A stretch of DNA of 64,000 nucleotides from Bacteroidota bacterium (GCA_023434025.1 JAEYTL010000026.1:76518-140517), one strand, 5' to 3'; shown: positions 26,354 to 35,487, counted from the stretch's first letter. The notes: a model not told the origin generated them from the letters alone. Translations and numbers: made by a program.

Positions 26354-27481
26354 TTATTTTTTTGCGACAATTTTAGTCTGTGGTTCCGGTTTGATAACTG
26401 TTCCTTCCTGTAGATTTTCAAATCCTTTGAATACAATTCGGTCGCCTGATTTTATACCGTTTTCTACCAAATAGTTTGTGCCGGATTTTCCGTTTATGGT
26501 AATAGGTTTTTTGGAAACTTTATTTTGATTGTCCAAGGTGAAAACAAATATTTTATCCTGAATTTCAATAGTGGCTTCCTGCGGAACTACAATGGCATTT
26601 TCATGTGGAATGGATAAACGAATTTTTCCGGTGTTTCCCGAACGCAACAATCCTTTGGAATTTGGAAATGTTGCTCTTAGTGTAATGGCTCCGGTGTTTT
26701 TATCAAACTGACCATCAACCATATCTATTTTTCCGTTTTCAACATACGGATTGTTGTCTGCCAAAATCAATTGTACCGGAGGTAAATTCTTGATTTTATC
26801 ATCAATGGTGTTGCCTGAATATTGTTTTTTGAAGTTGATAAAATCGGTTTCTCCCAATGAAAAATAGGCATAGACTTCGTGAACATCAGATAATTTTGTC
26901 AAAGGTTCAATATCTGTAGAAGCTACTAAGCTTCCTTGTTTTCGGGGAAGTCGTCCTATGTATCCGTTTACCGGAGCGGTAATTGATGTATAACCTAAAT
27001 TAATTCTTGCCGAAGCAACGATTGCTTTTGACTGCTCAAGATTGGCTTTTGCAATTTTGTGTGACGCAACGGCATTTTTTAATTGATACTCCGAAACCAC
27101 TTTGTTTTGTACTAATGGTGTTAGTTTGTCGATTTCCAGCTGAGCATTTATTAAGGCTGCTTCCGCTGCATGCTGACTTGCTAAAGCATTGTTTAATTGC
27201 TCGCGGAATGGTTGTTCGTTTATTTTGAATAAAAGCTGACCTTTTGAAACGAGTTGACCTTCATCTACATATATTTTTTCCAGATTTCCGCTTACCTGTG
27301 GTCGGATTTCTAAGTCTACGCTTCCTTGTATTGCTGCTGGATATTCAGCATCGGTAGTAGCCAACGTATTTTCAATAGCATATACCGGAAGAATTGGAGC
27401 TTCGGCTATTGCATTTTCTTGTTTAGGAGAGCAACTCGTGACTATTAAGGCTACGGTTATTACAGTTACTATTTTTTTCAT
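26354..27481 (-). CDS. RND efflux periplasmic adaptor (membrane fusion protein)
   Basis: A lipobox VTSCSP near residue 16, a lipoyl/barrel-sandwich domain (VDLEIRPQVSGNLEKIYVDEGQLVSKGQLLF), an alpha-hairpin (LNNALASQHAAEAALINAQLEID) and beta-barrel segments (TSITAPVNGYIGRL, LRSGNTGKIRL) give the usual adaptor order. It is the first structural gene of the efflux operon. A palindrome matching the tetR operator lies 55 bp upstream of the start. Confidence 0.94.
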   Translation of the reverse strand: MKKIVTVITVALIVTSCSPKQENAIAEAPILPVYAIENTLATTDAEYPAAIQGSVDLEIRPQVSGNLEKIYVDEGQLVSKGQLLFKINEQPFREQLNNALASQHAAEAALINAQLEIDKLTPLVQNKVVSEYQLKNAVASHKIAKANLEQSKAIVASARINLGYTSITAPVNGYIGRLPRKQGSLVASTDIEPLTKLSDVHEVYAYFSLGETDFINFKKQYSGNTIDDKIKNLPPVQLILADNNPYVENGKIDMVDGQFDKNTGAITLRATFPNSKGLLRSGNTGKIRLSIPHENAIVVPQEATIEIQDKIFVFTLDNQNKVSKKPITINGKSGTNYLVENGIKSGDRIVFKGFENLQEGTVIKPEPQTKIVAKK

Positions 27482-27535
27482 TTTCGGATTACTTTTTGAG
27501 TTAGAGATATTTGTAATTTATTTACATTAAAGTAT

Positions 27536-27548
27536 TTAACAGTGTTAA
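27536..27548. promoter_or_regulatory. Predicted TetR operator upstream of the efflux operon
   Basis: The palindrome TTAACAGTGTTAA (6-bp half-sites about a 1-bp centre) is the reverse complement of the one at 28285-28297. The two also share flanking bases, TATTTAACA-S-TGTTAAG-Y-AAA when read on the plus strand. It lies 55 bp before the adaptor start. Confidence 0.65.
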
Positions 27549-27674
27549 GTAAATTGGTAAAAAAAAAGCCATTGGCTTAATCATCGCTAATGGTAGCGAG
27601 TAAATTTGGTCTTTGTGCACATTTTTTATTTAGGTTAAATAATTTATCGGTGTTAAATGAATGGTTAAATTTTT

Positions 27675-28265
27675 TTATTCTAATGATTTTATGATACCGC
27701 CAATAGCGTCTTTCAAAATTTGATTATTGGTTTCTTTCGGTAAACCGTTGCCTACCATATTTACTGAAATTAATCCGTGGATTACCGAAAAGAAAGTAAA
27801 ATACTTCTGTTTTATTATTTCCTGAGAAGGACTACTCTTTTCCATAATTTTTGCTATTACTCCGGTAAACAAATTATAAGGATTCTCGGTAGCAGAACAT
27901 CTTTCGGTACAACAGTTCATTTGAACGCCATACATAACCTGATATAATTCTTTATCTTCAAAGGCAAAATCCCAATAGGCCATCCACATTTTTTCCAGTT
28001 GTTCGGCAGGATTTTGCGATTCGCTTTTTGCTTTTTCCAGATTTTTACTCAAACAAATAAATCCTTTTAGCGTTAACTCTTGTAATATGGCTTCTTTGTT
28101 GGAAAAATATTCATAAATAATAGGAGCAGTGTATTCAATTTTATCAGCAATTTTACGCATACTCAATCCTTGCCAACCTTCTTCTTTTGCAATGGTATAG
28201 GCAGCATCCAGAATGTTTTTTCTGGTTTCTTCTTTTTGTCTTAAAATACGATCTTTGCTTCCCAT
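27675..28265 (-). CDS. TetR/AcrR-family transcriptional regulator
   Basis: A protein of 196 residues. The N-terminal HTH is classical: ILDAAYTIAKEEGWQGLSMRKIADKIEYTAPIIYEYFSNKEAIL with the Y-x-Y-F-x-N-K-E signature. The C-terminal part is a WHG-type ligand domain with cysteines (NCCTERCSATENPY). Its gene lies directly before the RND operon on the same strand, and matching palindromes stand before both, so it probably represses itself and the pump until an inducer binds. Confidence 0.93.
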   Translation of the reverse strand: MGSKDRILRQKEETRKNILDAAYTIAKEEGWQGLSMRKIADKIEYTAPIIYEYFSNKEAILQELTLKGFICLSKNLEKAKSESQNPAEQLEKMWMAYWDFAFEDKELYQVMYGVQMNCCTERCSATENPYNLFTGVIAKIMEKSSPSQEIIKQKYFTFFSVIHGLISVNMVGNGLPKETNNQILKDAIGGIIKSLE

Positions 28266-28284
28266 TTTTGTAGTATTAAATTAT

Positions 28285-28297
28285 TTAACACTGTTAA
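28285..28297. promoter_or_regulatory. Predicted TetR operator upstream of tetR
   Basis: TTAACACTGTTAA is a palindrome with a 1-bp centre, 20 bp before the tetR start. It directly follows the predicted -7 box (28299-28306), so bound repressor would cover the transcription start. Confidence 0.65.
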
Positions 28298-28298
28298 G

Positions 28299-28331
28299 CA
28301 AAAGTAATACACTTTTTATTTATCGTTCAAA
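28299..28331 (-). promoter_or_regulatory. Bacteroidota-type promoter of tetR
   Basis: Read on the minus strand, TTTG (28331-28328), a 21-bp spacer and TACTTTTG (28306-28299) match the flavobacterial consensus TTG-N17-23-TAnnTTTG. Confidence 0.6.
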
Positions 28332-28465
28332 TAAACTATTGATTTTTTTTATAATGGTATAAGTGTTTAAAAATAAAAGGCTGTCTGAGCCTTGTTGTAC
28401 TAACTGATATGAAAAACGAGCGGGTTGTTGTCTACAAGTAAAAAACTTGTATAATGTTATTTGGT

Positions 28466-30829
28466 TTATTTCAACTCATCCAGCAATTCCTGATAGGAGT
28501 ATTTTTTTTCTGAATTCTCGGTATTTAAAACCTTTACCCTGAATGCTTTTAGTCCGGAAACTCCCTGTAAGTCTTCTACTTCAAATTTCTCAAGGGTTGG
28601 TTCTAAGATCTTTTTAAATTGCAGGTATTTGATGTATTTCAGGTATTCGGCTTCTTCCTGATTATGCGAATAGACGATAGTGATTTTCTCTTTTTCGGTA
28701 ATGCGTTTGTCGGTTCCTTTGATGTTGGCTTTGTCAATACGTTTTTTGACCACTTCGTAGCGGGCGTTATAAGAACCGTCAACATCAAACCGTTTTTCGT
28801 CCATTCGGAATCGAATGGAAATGGGCAGGCTGAAAACCAGAATTAAGGACGTAACATCTAACGAGTAGGGCAGAGTGTCTTTGATGCGATGGTGTTCTAA
28901 CTCCATTTCGCAAAGGGTTTGTAATTGCCATAAACGAAGATTACTCAGGTACATCTTGTCATATGGAATGGTTGGTACAATCGATTCGCCGATGTATAAA
29001 TTATGTTCTACACCATCTGTTTTAAAACGTTCGTAATAGTGCGGATATATTTGTTGTGCTTCCTGCTGTTTGGCATCTAAAACAGAGGCTAATTTTTTAT
29101 TGATTACAGAAAGCGTATGGTCAAAATCTTTTCGGGCATGATAGAACATTCCGGTTTTGGAATCCAGGCTTTCAAAGTAGGCTTTGACTTTTGAGGCATA
29201 GGCTTTTTCATTCTGCATGGAATTCAGCACAGGATGGATTTCCGACTCTATAAAATGCTGAACTTGTTGTTCGGTATCTGTTTTTAACGGGTTATCAATT
29301 TCTGCCAGCAGCTCCTGTAATTCAAATTTACGCTGCTCAAGAATGAGCAGATTGGAATTGGCTTTGAGAGTGTCAAAAATTCCGATGATATTTTTCAACT
29401 GATTCCGTAAATCGGTTTTAACGGTTTCATTCCGGTGCTCCGATGAGCCTTTGATGTCAATTTGCCCGTAAAGCGGAAAAACATTCTTGAATACAATCTC
29501 CTTCAGGGTATAGTCTTTTGAAGCGGCAATATTCTGGAAATAATTCTTTGCTTCCCGTTTAAATTTCCAATATACACTGGGGTGAATGGTGGTATATTCT
29601 TTTTGAATGATTGCCTCCAGTTGATTTTGCATATCAACAAAACTGCGGACAATCGTGTCAATCAAAAACGGCATAATCAGCTCCAGTTTATTGGCGTTAA
29701 TCGAATTCAAAGCCCTTACTTCCGAGGAGGCCAGCTCAATGATACCCAGTAATTTATTGTCTTTAATTACCGGAGCCAATAAACAGCTCTTAATATTTTG
29801 ACTCAGCAGTTGTTTTGCAAACAACAGGTTTTGTCCTTCTTTGGCAAATTCATGTACATCCGGAATGATGAATACATTTTGGTTTTCAATCAGGTATTCA
29901 TAGGAACATCCGCAAAGTGCATTTTTGCAGTCGGCTTCCGACTGATCTAACAGGATAAAGCTGGATGGTTTTCCTTCTTTAAATGCGGGTTTTTCAAATT
30001 TATCTTCTTCTTCATTATAAAGGGTGAATCCCATTCGCAAATCGGGGATTTTAAAAACCGATCGGAAAATCGAATAAGAATCTTCCTTATTTTCTGTTGT
30101 TTTAACCTCAGGTCGAAGTAAGTAGGTTTTTAGGTTTGAAACGGCACTTTCAACGGTTACATCAACGAGCGAAACAATCACAAATCCTTTTAATATCCAG
30201 GAGTTTGGCGGGAATTTTTCCTTCCATAGAGCCAGATTGCCGTAATTGTCGATCAGTTCGTTTATTTCTTCTTCAGTCAATGCCTTTGTTGCTTCGGTAG
30301 GGAAAATTTCAACAAAATCAGCATTATACAAAATTCTGTAATGTCTCATGATGCCCTCTGCGTCGGGAATATCATAGAACAAGGGTTTGCCGAAGTCGAT
30401 TTTCTGGTTGTAATGGGCATTGAGAATCAGCGTACAATTCATTACATAGAACTGGTGTTCATCGAAATCCCGGATGTTCATGTCAAAGGTCTGACCGGCA
30501 TCGTTTAGAATTTTTTTGAACCGTTCGGAATAGTTGAACGTTATGTTTTGAAAGGGCAGCGTTGCAGCTTTTATTTCGTTGTGGGTTAAGGCGGTAGGAA
30601 ACAGGTCGGCCAGCAGGTAACTGATCAGTTCTTCATTTTCATTGATAAAGCGTAAATCATCTATGCCTTCTTTCAATTCCGGTTTAGCGGCTACCTCTTT
30701 TAACAGAGCCTTTGCATAATTGGAGCGGTAATCAATGGAAGACAAGGCAATCTCTTCCAGAATGTTAATGACTTTGTGGAAGGAAATATACGGTTTAAAA
30801 GGACTTTCGTGAAAGTAATTGTTTTCCAT
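28466..30829 (-). CDS. Large GAF-domain protein, 787 aa
   Basis: The N-terminal 280 residues are a conserved flavobacterial region without a family I can name. A GAF domain follows at about 285-400 (ENQNVFIIPDVHEFAKEGQNLLFAKQLLSQNIKSCLLAPV...LLGIIELASSE). The rest is mostly helical, with coiled-coil segments. No histidine-kinase, GGDEF or HTH output is visible, so it may act by protein contacts. The ATG at 30829 is used because the upstream extension begins at a TTG. It is monocistronic. Confidence 0.8.
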   Translation of the reverse strand: MENNYFHESPFKPYISFHKVINILEEIALSSIDYRSNYAKALLKEVAAKPELKEGIDDLRFINENEELISYLLADLFPTALTHNEIKAATLPFQNITFNYSERFKKILNDAGQTFDMNIRDFDEHQFYVMNCTLILNAHYNQKIDFGKPLFYDIPDAEGIMRHYRILYNADFVEIFPTEATKALTEEEINELIDNYGNLALWKEKFPPNSWILKGFVIVSLVDVTVESAVSNLKTYLLRPEVKTTENKEDSYSIFRSVFKIPDLRMGFTLYNEEEDKFEKPAFKEGKPSSFILLDQSEADCKNALCGCSYEYLIENQNVFIIPDVHEFAKEGQNLLFAKQLLSQNIKSCLLAPVIKDNKLLGIIELASSEVRALNSINANKLELIMPFLIDTIVRSFVDMQNQLEAIIQKEYTTIHPSVYWKFKREAKNYFQNIAASKDYTLKEIVFKNVFPLYGQIDIKGSSEHRNETVKTDLRNQLKNIIGIFDTLKANSNLLILEQRKFELQELLAEIDNPLKTDTEQQVQHFIESEIHPVLNSMQNEKAYASKVKAYFESLDSKTGMFYHARKDFDHTLSVINKKLASVLDAKQQEAQQIYPHYYERFKTDGVEHNLYIGESIVPTIPYDKMYLSNLRLWQLQTLCEMELEHHRIKDTLPYSLDVTSLILVFSLPISIRFRMDEKRFDVDGSYNARYEVVKKRIDKANIKGTDKRITEKEKITIVYSHNQEEAEYLKYIKYLQFKKILEPTLEKFEVEDLQGVSGLKAFRVKVLNTENSEKKYSYQELLDELK

Positions 30830-30978
30830 GTGCAATGCTGTGTTGCAAAGGTACTATATATTCAGAAAATGCGGTTTTCTGTTTGTGTTTTTGGTTTATT
30901 TTTAACATTCCGGAACTGTAAAAGATTGGCTTTGTATTTTTTTTATATTTACAGTTCAAAAAATTAAATTTTAGGATT

Positions 30979-31197
30979 ATGCACGAATATCAATTAAGTG
31001 TTCCGGACGAATATGAGGCTTTTCATTTAGGTATTCATCTAACAATTATGCATATACAGGGGGGCTCAGAGCCAATATTTAAAACAAAAGAAACAGAATA
31101 CGAAACAATTTACTATATTTCATTTGATGAGGAATACCAAATGGATGCTTTTGATAAGGACATCAGAAATAGAATGCCGTTTCTTTTCAAATCTTAG
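30979..31197 (+). CDS. Small hypothetical protein, 72 aa
   Basis: An acidic protein (MHEYQLSVPDEYEAFHLGIH...ISFDEEYQMDAFDKDIRNR) with alternating strand and helix propensity and no signal peptide. No family recognised. It is divergent from the GAF gene across a 149-bp AT-rich gap and converges with the patatin gene. The good length/composition balance and a clean ATG make it a likely gene. Confidence 0.55.
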   Translation: MHEYQLSVPDEYEAFHLGIHLTIMHIQGGSEPIFKTKETEYETIYYISFDEEYQMDAFDKDIRNRMPFLFKS

Positions 31198-31266
31198 CTT
31201 GGAAGTATATTATTACTTAACATTATCGTCTGGATTTGATAGTAAGAATAGTAATTTTGGCATATT

Positions 31267-33150
31267 CTATTTTATTAACTTTTTATCTTCCAAATCTTTC
31301 AAAATCCAGGCTACTGCTGCTTTAGTAGCCTTTTTGGCAACAGTTCCTTTATTACTTGCGAGAATTACATTAAAAATTTTACCAAAAAACCATCCTTTTG
31401 CTCTTTTGAAAAGTCCCTCACGATAATAAGAATTGATATATTTTTCGGCTAAAGGATGTTTGGCGTCCTTTGTTTCTTTATTATATTTTTTAATGGTTAT
31501 GTCCACCATTTTTTTTACCCGATCTTCTATTTTTGGTGCTAATGCAAACAGTTTATCAGGATTGTAGGTGGGCCATTCTTCGACAGTTCGTTCAAATGGG
31601 TTTCTTTTTACTTTTTCAAGTTTATCTTTCAATTCGTATAGATTTGGGATGATTGGAAGAAAAACTTTAAACTTCCCGGTAGCTGCATCTTTTCTTTTAA
31701 ATTTGTAAGCCTTGACCATTTCTTGAGACCAGTTTCTATGGATAGGATGTATATTATTGTTTTCAGGATCATATTCAAAAGAAAAATATACTTTGAAGAA
31801 GTTTCTGGCATTATCACGTCCTAAGAAAAAATCATGGTGACGAAATTTAATATCTAAAAAGCCGCCAAAGGCAAAGGCTGATGAGCAAGCAATATGATGT
31901 TCTTCAGGTTCATTATTATTTTTATATCGAACCGGATAAATCTCACCTCTAAAATATTTTTTAGCATGAAACTCTACCATCTCTCTTCTCTTAATTCGGG
32001 ACTGGTCTTGAAGTGTTCCTAGGATAGGTGAAATTGCTGAAAAAATATCATCCGGATGAGTATCTGTATTGTCCACTAAGTGATTTGGAAAAGGATCAAT
32101 CATAATTAATGCAAACCGGTCTGTATCAGTTTCATTTTTCTTTTCACCATGACGATCTTTGAGAACATTCAAAACTTCTCCGATTGGTTCATTATTTATT
32201 GCTCCTCCATCTATTCCAACAAATTTAAACGGATCATTCACATTGAAATTTATCACAGGTTCAGCCGGTATTTTATTAGGATTCAAAGTGTTAAACAGTA
32301 ATTTTCTGGAATTATTCTCCATATATTTTACGGAGAATTCTTCGTTAAAAAATTTTCTAAATTCTAAACCAATTGGAAAAGCTCCTGTTGCCTTAGTGGC
32401 TAACTTTAAGGTCTCGGTATTTTTATTGTTTGAAAAGGGCTCAAAAGGTAGATAAAAATCTTGATGTAAAGGATTTCTATAATCGTAGTCTAACTTAAAA
32501 TGCGAGATAACAAAATGTTCAAAAGTATTATATTTGGGATTATCTTTTTTTTGATTCAAACCACCAAAAGGGGTAGAAAAATCAATTGGTAAAGCAACAC
32601 TTCTCAACATCGTTTGAGAAAGAAGTATTTCTAATTCACTTGAAATATAACTTGGTTTATTTATTGTCTTAGAAGGATTGTTGTTAAATGCATGGTCACA
32701 TATATCATCTATAAACTTTGAGTTTAGCAATGAAACGAGTTTATTTTCTTTCAGATCATCAATAGATAATGTCTTCTCAAATATTTTTTCTTTATTATTT
32801 ATTTGATCTCCCATTAAAACCCAAGCATCATAAAGAATATTGTTTTTAGCACTTTCAATATTAGTTGCATCTTTGACTGGATTTATCTCTCCTTTTAAAG
32901 CATAAAGAGCAGACATTACTGTAGCCATACCTCCTGCGGAAGCACCACCCATAACATCAATTACAACTTCATGTTTTGGAATATATTTATAAATTCCATC
33001 TCCCCACTCATCTGGTAGTTTTCCGTTTTTTCCCTTCTCCCATAAATCTAAGATTTCAAAAAGATAATCCATGACTCCAGCAGTGTAACATCCGGCAGAC
33101 ACAGCACCTGCCATTGTTAATCCAACATAAAACGTTTCATTATCTCCCAT
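31267..33150 (-). CDS. Patatin-like phospholipase family protein, 627 aa
   Basis: A Ser-Asp dyad lipase fold. The nucleophile elbow is GGASAGG (Ser71) and the catalytic Asp314 sits in GIDGGAIN. The usual glycine-rich oxyanion motif (GGGxxG) is replaced by MAGAVSAGCYTAGV (about residues 13-26), typical of a long-form patatin branch. It is more than twice the length of minimal bacterial patatins; the C-terminal 250 residues are of unknown fold. No signal peptide, so probably intracellular lipid hydrolysis. It is next to the ssrA-inserted element but outside its left repeat. Confidence 0.85.
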   Translation of the reverse strand: MGDNETFYVGLTMAGAVSAGCYTAGVMDYLFEILDLWEKGKNGKLPDEWGDGIYKYIPKHEVVIDVMGGASAGGMATVMSALYALKGEINPVKDATNIESAKNNILYDAWVLMGDQINNKEKIFEKTLSIDDLKENKLVSLLNSKFIDDICDHAFNNNPSKTINKPSYISSELEILLSQTMLRSVALPIDFSTPFGGLNQKKDNPKYNTFEHFVISHFKLDYDYRNPLHQDFYLPFEPFSNNKNTETLKLATKATGAFPIGLEFRKFFNEEFSVKYMENNSRKLLFNTLNPNKIPAEPVINFNVNDPFKFVGIDGGAINNEPIGEVLNVLKDRHGEKKNETDTDRFALIMIDPFPNHLVDNTDTHPDDIFSAISPILGTLQDQSRIKRREMVEFHAKKYFRGEIYPVRYKNNNEPEEHHIACSSAFAFGGFLDIKFRHHDFFLGRDNARNFFKVYFSFEYDPENNNIHPIHRNWSQEMVKAYKFKRKDAATGKFKVFLPIIPNLYELKDKLEKVKRNPFERTVEEWPTYNPDKLFALAPKIEDRVKKMVDITIKKYNKETKDAKHPLAEKYINSYYREGLFKRAKGWFFGKIFNVILASNKGTVAKKATKAAVAWILKDLEDKKLIK

Positions 33151-33220
33151 GTCTTTAAAATTTAACTGATTATTAAAATACTAGACTTAATTTGATAAAG
33201 TTATGAAACTTTGCAGAACA

Positions 33221-33247
33221 AAAAATCCCTACAAGTAGGGATTTTTT
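33221..33247. terminator. Bidirectional terminator hairpin
   Basis: AAAAATCCCTA-CAAG-TAGGGATTTTT is a perfect stem with a 4-nt loop and A/T tracts on both sides. It isolates the patatin gene from transcription coming from the ssrA/element side. Confidence 0.75.
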
Positions 33248-33331
33248 AATTGATGATAACTTTTTATTCTCTGTTTTTTTGACTTTGCTCTTTGTTGTAT
33301 AGTGAAATGGTTTAAAATGATTTTGAAAAAT

Positions 33332-33369
33332 AAAAAACCCTGTAAAATAAATACTTTACAGGGTTTTTT
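33332..33369 (-). terminator. Ancestral ssrA terminator, now separated from ssrA
   Basis: A stem AAAAAACCCTGTAAA/TTTACAGGGTTTTTT with an 8-nt loop directly precedes the 15-bp tmRNA-end copy at 33370. In the uninserted chromosome it would have followed ssrA at once on the minus strand. Confidence 0.75.
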
Positions 33370-33384
33370 GTGGAGTCGGAGAGA
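33370..33384. repeat. Left attachment repeat (attL core)
   Basis: GTGGAGTCGGAGAGA is identical to 45262-45276. It is a copy of the tmRNA acceptor 3' strand and part of the T arm; beyond it the sequence no longer matches ssrA. Confidence 0.85.
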
Positions 33385-33509
33385 GTAGTTTTGTGGAAAT
33401 GATATAAAATCGATTGAAACAAAAAATATACTTAAAAGTTATATTTATCAGTATGTTGCGAATTTTTTTTCTTAAAAGTAATTTCATTCGTTTTAAATAA
33501 ATTTAATTT

Positions 33510-33541
33510 TTGTAGTCAGATTGTAGTCATTTTTGTAGTTT
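33510..33541 (+). repeat. Arm-type integrase sites, left end
   Basis: TTGTAGTCA occurs at 33510-33518 and 33521-33529 (11-bp period, one helical turn), with a degenerate third copy TTGTAGTTT at 33533-33541. The right end of the element has the same pair with the same 11-bp period at 45184-45203, in the same orientation. Confidence 0.65.
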
Positions 33542-33543
33542 TG
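33510..33543 (+). promoter_or_regulatory. Predicted integrase promoter overlapping the arm sites
   Basis: TTG (33510-33512), a 23-bp spacer and TAGTTTTG (33536-33543) match the Bacteroidota promoter, 23 bp before the integrase ATG. Both boxes lie in the TTGTAGTCA repeats, so integrase bound there could repress its own gene. Confidence 0.5.
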
Positions 33544-33566
33544 TTCAATTAAAAAAAAGCATAAAA

Positions 33567-34895
33567 ATGGCCTCTGTAAATTTTCGTTATCGTTCTACGA
33601 AAGATAAAGTATCTTTAGAGGTTGGTTTAACTTTTAGAGTAAAAAGACAGCCAAAAGATGCTAAAAATACGCCATATTTCTTCTATGGTCTTTCACGTAT
33701 TGAAGTAGATAAAAACTATTGGAAAAATTATCATACAAAAACAGACTTTCCAAATTATAAGGATATTGAAAAACAAAATTGGGTTAAGGATATAAAAGCA
33801 AGACAGTATCAAGTAAACACTGAAATAGATAACCTCCGAACCTACATCCTTGATGCCTTTAACTTAATTCCTGATACAAAGGTTTTAGATATGGTTAATA
33901 AGACGTGGTTAGAAAAGCAGATTGAATTATACTACAATCCACCCAAGACTAAAGAGCAAGAAGAACAGGCAAAAATTCCTATTGACTTAATCGGTTATAT
34001 TGATTTTTATTTAGAATATCGTAAACACGAAATAACAGAAGCATTGAGGAAGAAAAATAATGTAGTTAAAAACAAACTTATCCGCTTTCAGAAGCAACGT
34101 AAAAAAATTATTCTGATAAAAGATGTAAACGACAAATTCAAAAATGAGTTTGTTGATTATTGCATTAAGCAAGGGTATTCACAAAATACAATGCAAAGGG
34201 AGTTAGTTTTTATTAAAACTTTCTGTAAGCACGCAAGATATTTAGGCTTGGAGGTGCATCCGCAAATGGATGGTTTGCGTTTGGATAGGCAAAAAGTGCA
34301 AAGTATTTATCTGACTTTTGAGGAACTGCAGCAAATAGAAAAAACATCCGATTTACCCGAATATTTGGAAAACGCCAAAGACTGGTTAATCATAAGTTGT
34401 TACTTAGGGCAAAGGGTATCAGATTTTTTAAACTTCACTTATGAAATGATTAGGTACGAAGACGGAAAGCCATTACTTGAATTTACCCAAAAGAAAACAG
34501 GTAAAATAATGACAATTCCGGTACATAAAAAAGTTATTGAAATCCTGAACAAACGAGACGGACAATTTCCAAGACAGATAACAGATGTAAATTACAATCT
34601 TTATATCAAAGAAGTATGCGAAAAGGCAAAACTTACCCAAATGGTCAAAGGAAGTAAGAAAGTAGAAACAGCTCCAAAAAGCAAACAATATCGGAAAGAA
34701 ACAGGGATGTATCAGAAATGGGAGCTTGTTACTTCTCATATTGGCCGGAGGTCTTTTGCTACGAACTTTTACGGAAAAATTCCGACTACTTACCTAATAT
34801 ACATTACCGGGCACAGCACCGAGCAAATGTTTCTCGCATACATCGGGAAATCTAATAAAGATCTGGCAAAAGAAGTATTTAGTTATTTTGAGTAA
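33567..34895 (+). CDS. int: Tyrosine-type site-specific recombinase (integrase)
   Basis: A protein of 442 residues. An N-terminal arm-binding domain and a SAM-like core-binding domain (about 140-230) precede the catalytic domain with all expected residues: Arg283 (LGQRVSDF), Lys near 310 (QKKTGK), His391 and Arg394 (HIGRRSF), His416 (ITGHS) and the nucleophile Tyr425 (AYIG). It catalyses insertion at and excision from the 3' end of ssrA. It lies at the left end, 180 bp inside the attL core, reading inward. Confidence 0.95.
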   Translation: MASVNFRYRSTKDKVSLEVGLTFRVKRQPKDAKNTPYFFYGLSRIEVDKNYWKNYHTKTDFPNYKDIEKQNWVKDIKARQYQVNTEIDNLRTYILDAFNLIPDTKVLDMVNKTWLEKQIELYYNPPKTKEQEEQAKIPIDLIGYIDFYLEYRKHEITEALRKKNNVVKNKLIRFQKQRKKIILIKDVNDKFKNEFVDYCIKQGYSQNTMQRELVFIKTFCKHARYLGLEVHPQMDGLRLDRQKVQSIYLTFEELQQIEKTSDLPEYLENAKDWLIISCYLGQRVSDFLNFTYEMIRYEDGKPLLEFTQKKTGKIMTIPVHKKVIEILNKRDGQFPRQITDVNYNLYIKEVCEKAKLTQMVKGSKKVETAPKSKQYRKETGMYQKWELVTSHIGRRSFATNFYGKIPTTYLIYITGHSTEQMFLAYIGKSNKDLAKEVFSYFE

Positions 34896-34925
34896 AAATT
34901 AAATCGATTTGTTCAAGTAGCTTTT

Positions 34926-35135
34926 TTATTTCTTTGTAGCTCTCAATCTTTTAGCGATTTCCCTTTCGTCAATTAATTTCATCATATCAGCTTTAGTTCT
35001 TTTTTTTGGAAGTGCTTCGGGAGCTTTTTCACTCCCAAATGCAACCTCCAATTTTTGAAGCAGTTTGTTAGCTTCAGTTAAATGCCCCCGCAGACATTCA
35101 TATTCTTTAACTGATATTGTTATTGTTTTTTTCAT
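34926..35135 (-). CDS. Small hypothetical protein downstream of the XRE regulator
   Basis: 69 residues: an N-terminal strand-like MKKTITISVKEYECL, a helix, and a basic C-terminus (PKKRTKADMMKLIDEREIAKRLRATKK). The start overlaps the XRE gene by 29 bp, so the two are translationally coupled. No family is recognised; being basic and coupled to a regulator it could bind DNA or modify the switch. Confidence 0.65.
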   Translation of the reverse strand: MKKTITISVKEYECLRGHLTEANKLLQKLEVAFGSEKAPEALPKKRTKADMMKLIDEREIAKRLRATKK

Positions 35136-35409
35136 TACTCTGCAATTTTTTTATAACTCCAATAGGAACATAAGAACCTTGTCTTAAAACATAGATGGTC
35201 TCGGTTTCCGTTACTTTAGTGGAAGTAAATAAGTCTCTTATATCAACATCAAGTTCTTTGGCTATTTGTAACAATAATTCTTTTCTTGGGATGCTATCAC
35301 CTTTTACCAGGTTTGAAATGCTTGCCTCCGTTACATTTACCCTTTCGGCCAGTTCCTTACCTGTTATTCCTTTTTCTTTTAATAATTCTTTTAACCTAAA
35401 AACACTCAT
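35107..35409 (-). CDS. XRE-family HTH regulator (element master switch)
   Basis: 100 residues. The HTH at about residues 5-60 (LKELLKEKGITGKELAERVNVTEASISNLVKGDSIPR) is a Cro/CI-type fold; a short tail (TEITVLRQGSYVP-like, about 70-95) may dimerise. It is transcribed away from the rest of the element. By position it corresponds to CI or Stl repressors that hold prophages or satellites silent. A long inverted repeat in the divergent gap is its likely operator. Confidence 0.85.
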   Translation of the reverse strand: MSVFRLKELLKEKGITGKELAERVNVTEASISNLVKGDSIPRKELLLQIAKELDVDIRDLFTSTKVTETETIYVLRQGSYVPIGVIKKLQSNEKNNNNIS

Positions 35410-35451
35410 AACATCTTAATATTTATCCTTTGTAAAGATAGGGAATTAAAG

Positions 35452-35487
35452 TTAAAGTATAATTTTTTTCAATTAATTATACTTTAA
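35452..35487. promoter_or_regulatory. Inverted-repeat operator in the divergent switch region
   Basis: TTAAAGTATAATT (35452-35464) and AATTATACTTTAA (35475-35487) form a perfect 13-bp inverted repeat with a 10-bp centre. The right arm touches the -33 box of the rightward promoter (35488-35519), a suitable place for repression by the XRE protein. Confidence 0.65.

Larger units (their letters stand above)
33151..33369. other. Intergenic region left of the integrative element
   Basis: No gene is seen. It holds the patatin promoter region and two terminator hairpins (33221-33247 and 33332-33369). The second stands directly beside the left copy of the tmRNA 3' end, so it is read as the original ssrA terminator. 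Confidence 0.6.

Noticed and set aside
28378..28450. Short hairpins (AAGGCT/AGCCTT and ACAAGT/ACTTGT) between the GAF and tetR genes
   Set aside because: Stems of 6 bp without clear T runs; too weak to call terminators or RNA genes.
31267..33150. Patatin as a CBASS CapV effector
   Set aside because: No CD-NTase or Cap accessory gene is adjacent and the protein is much longer than CapV.
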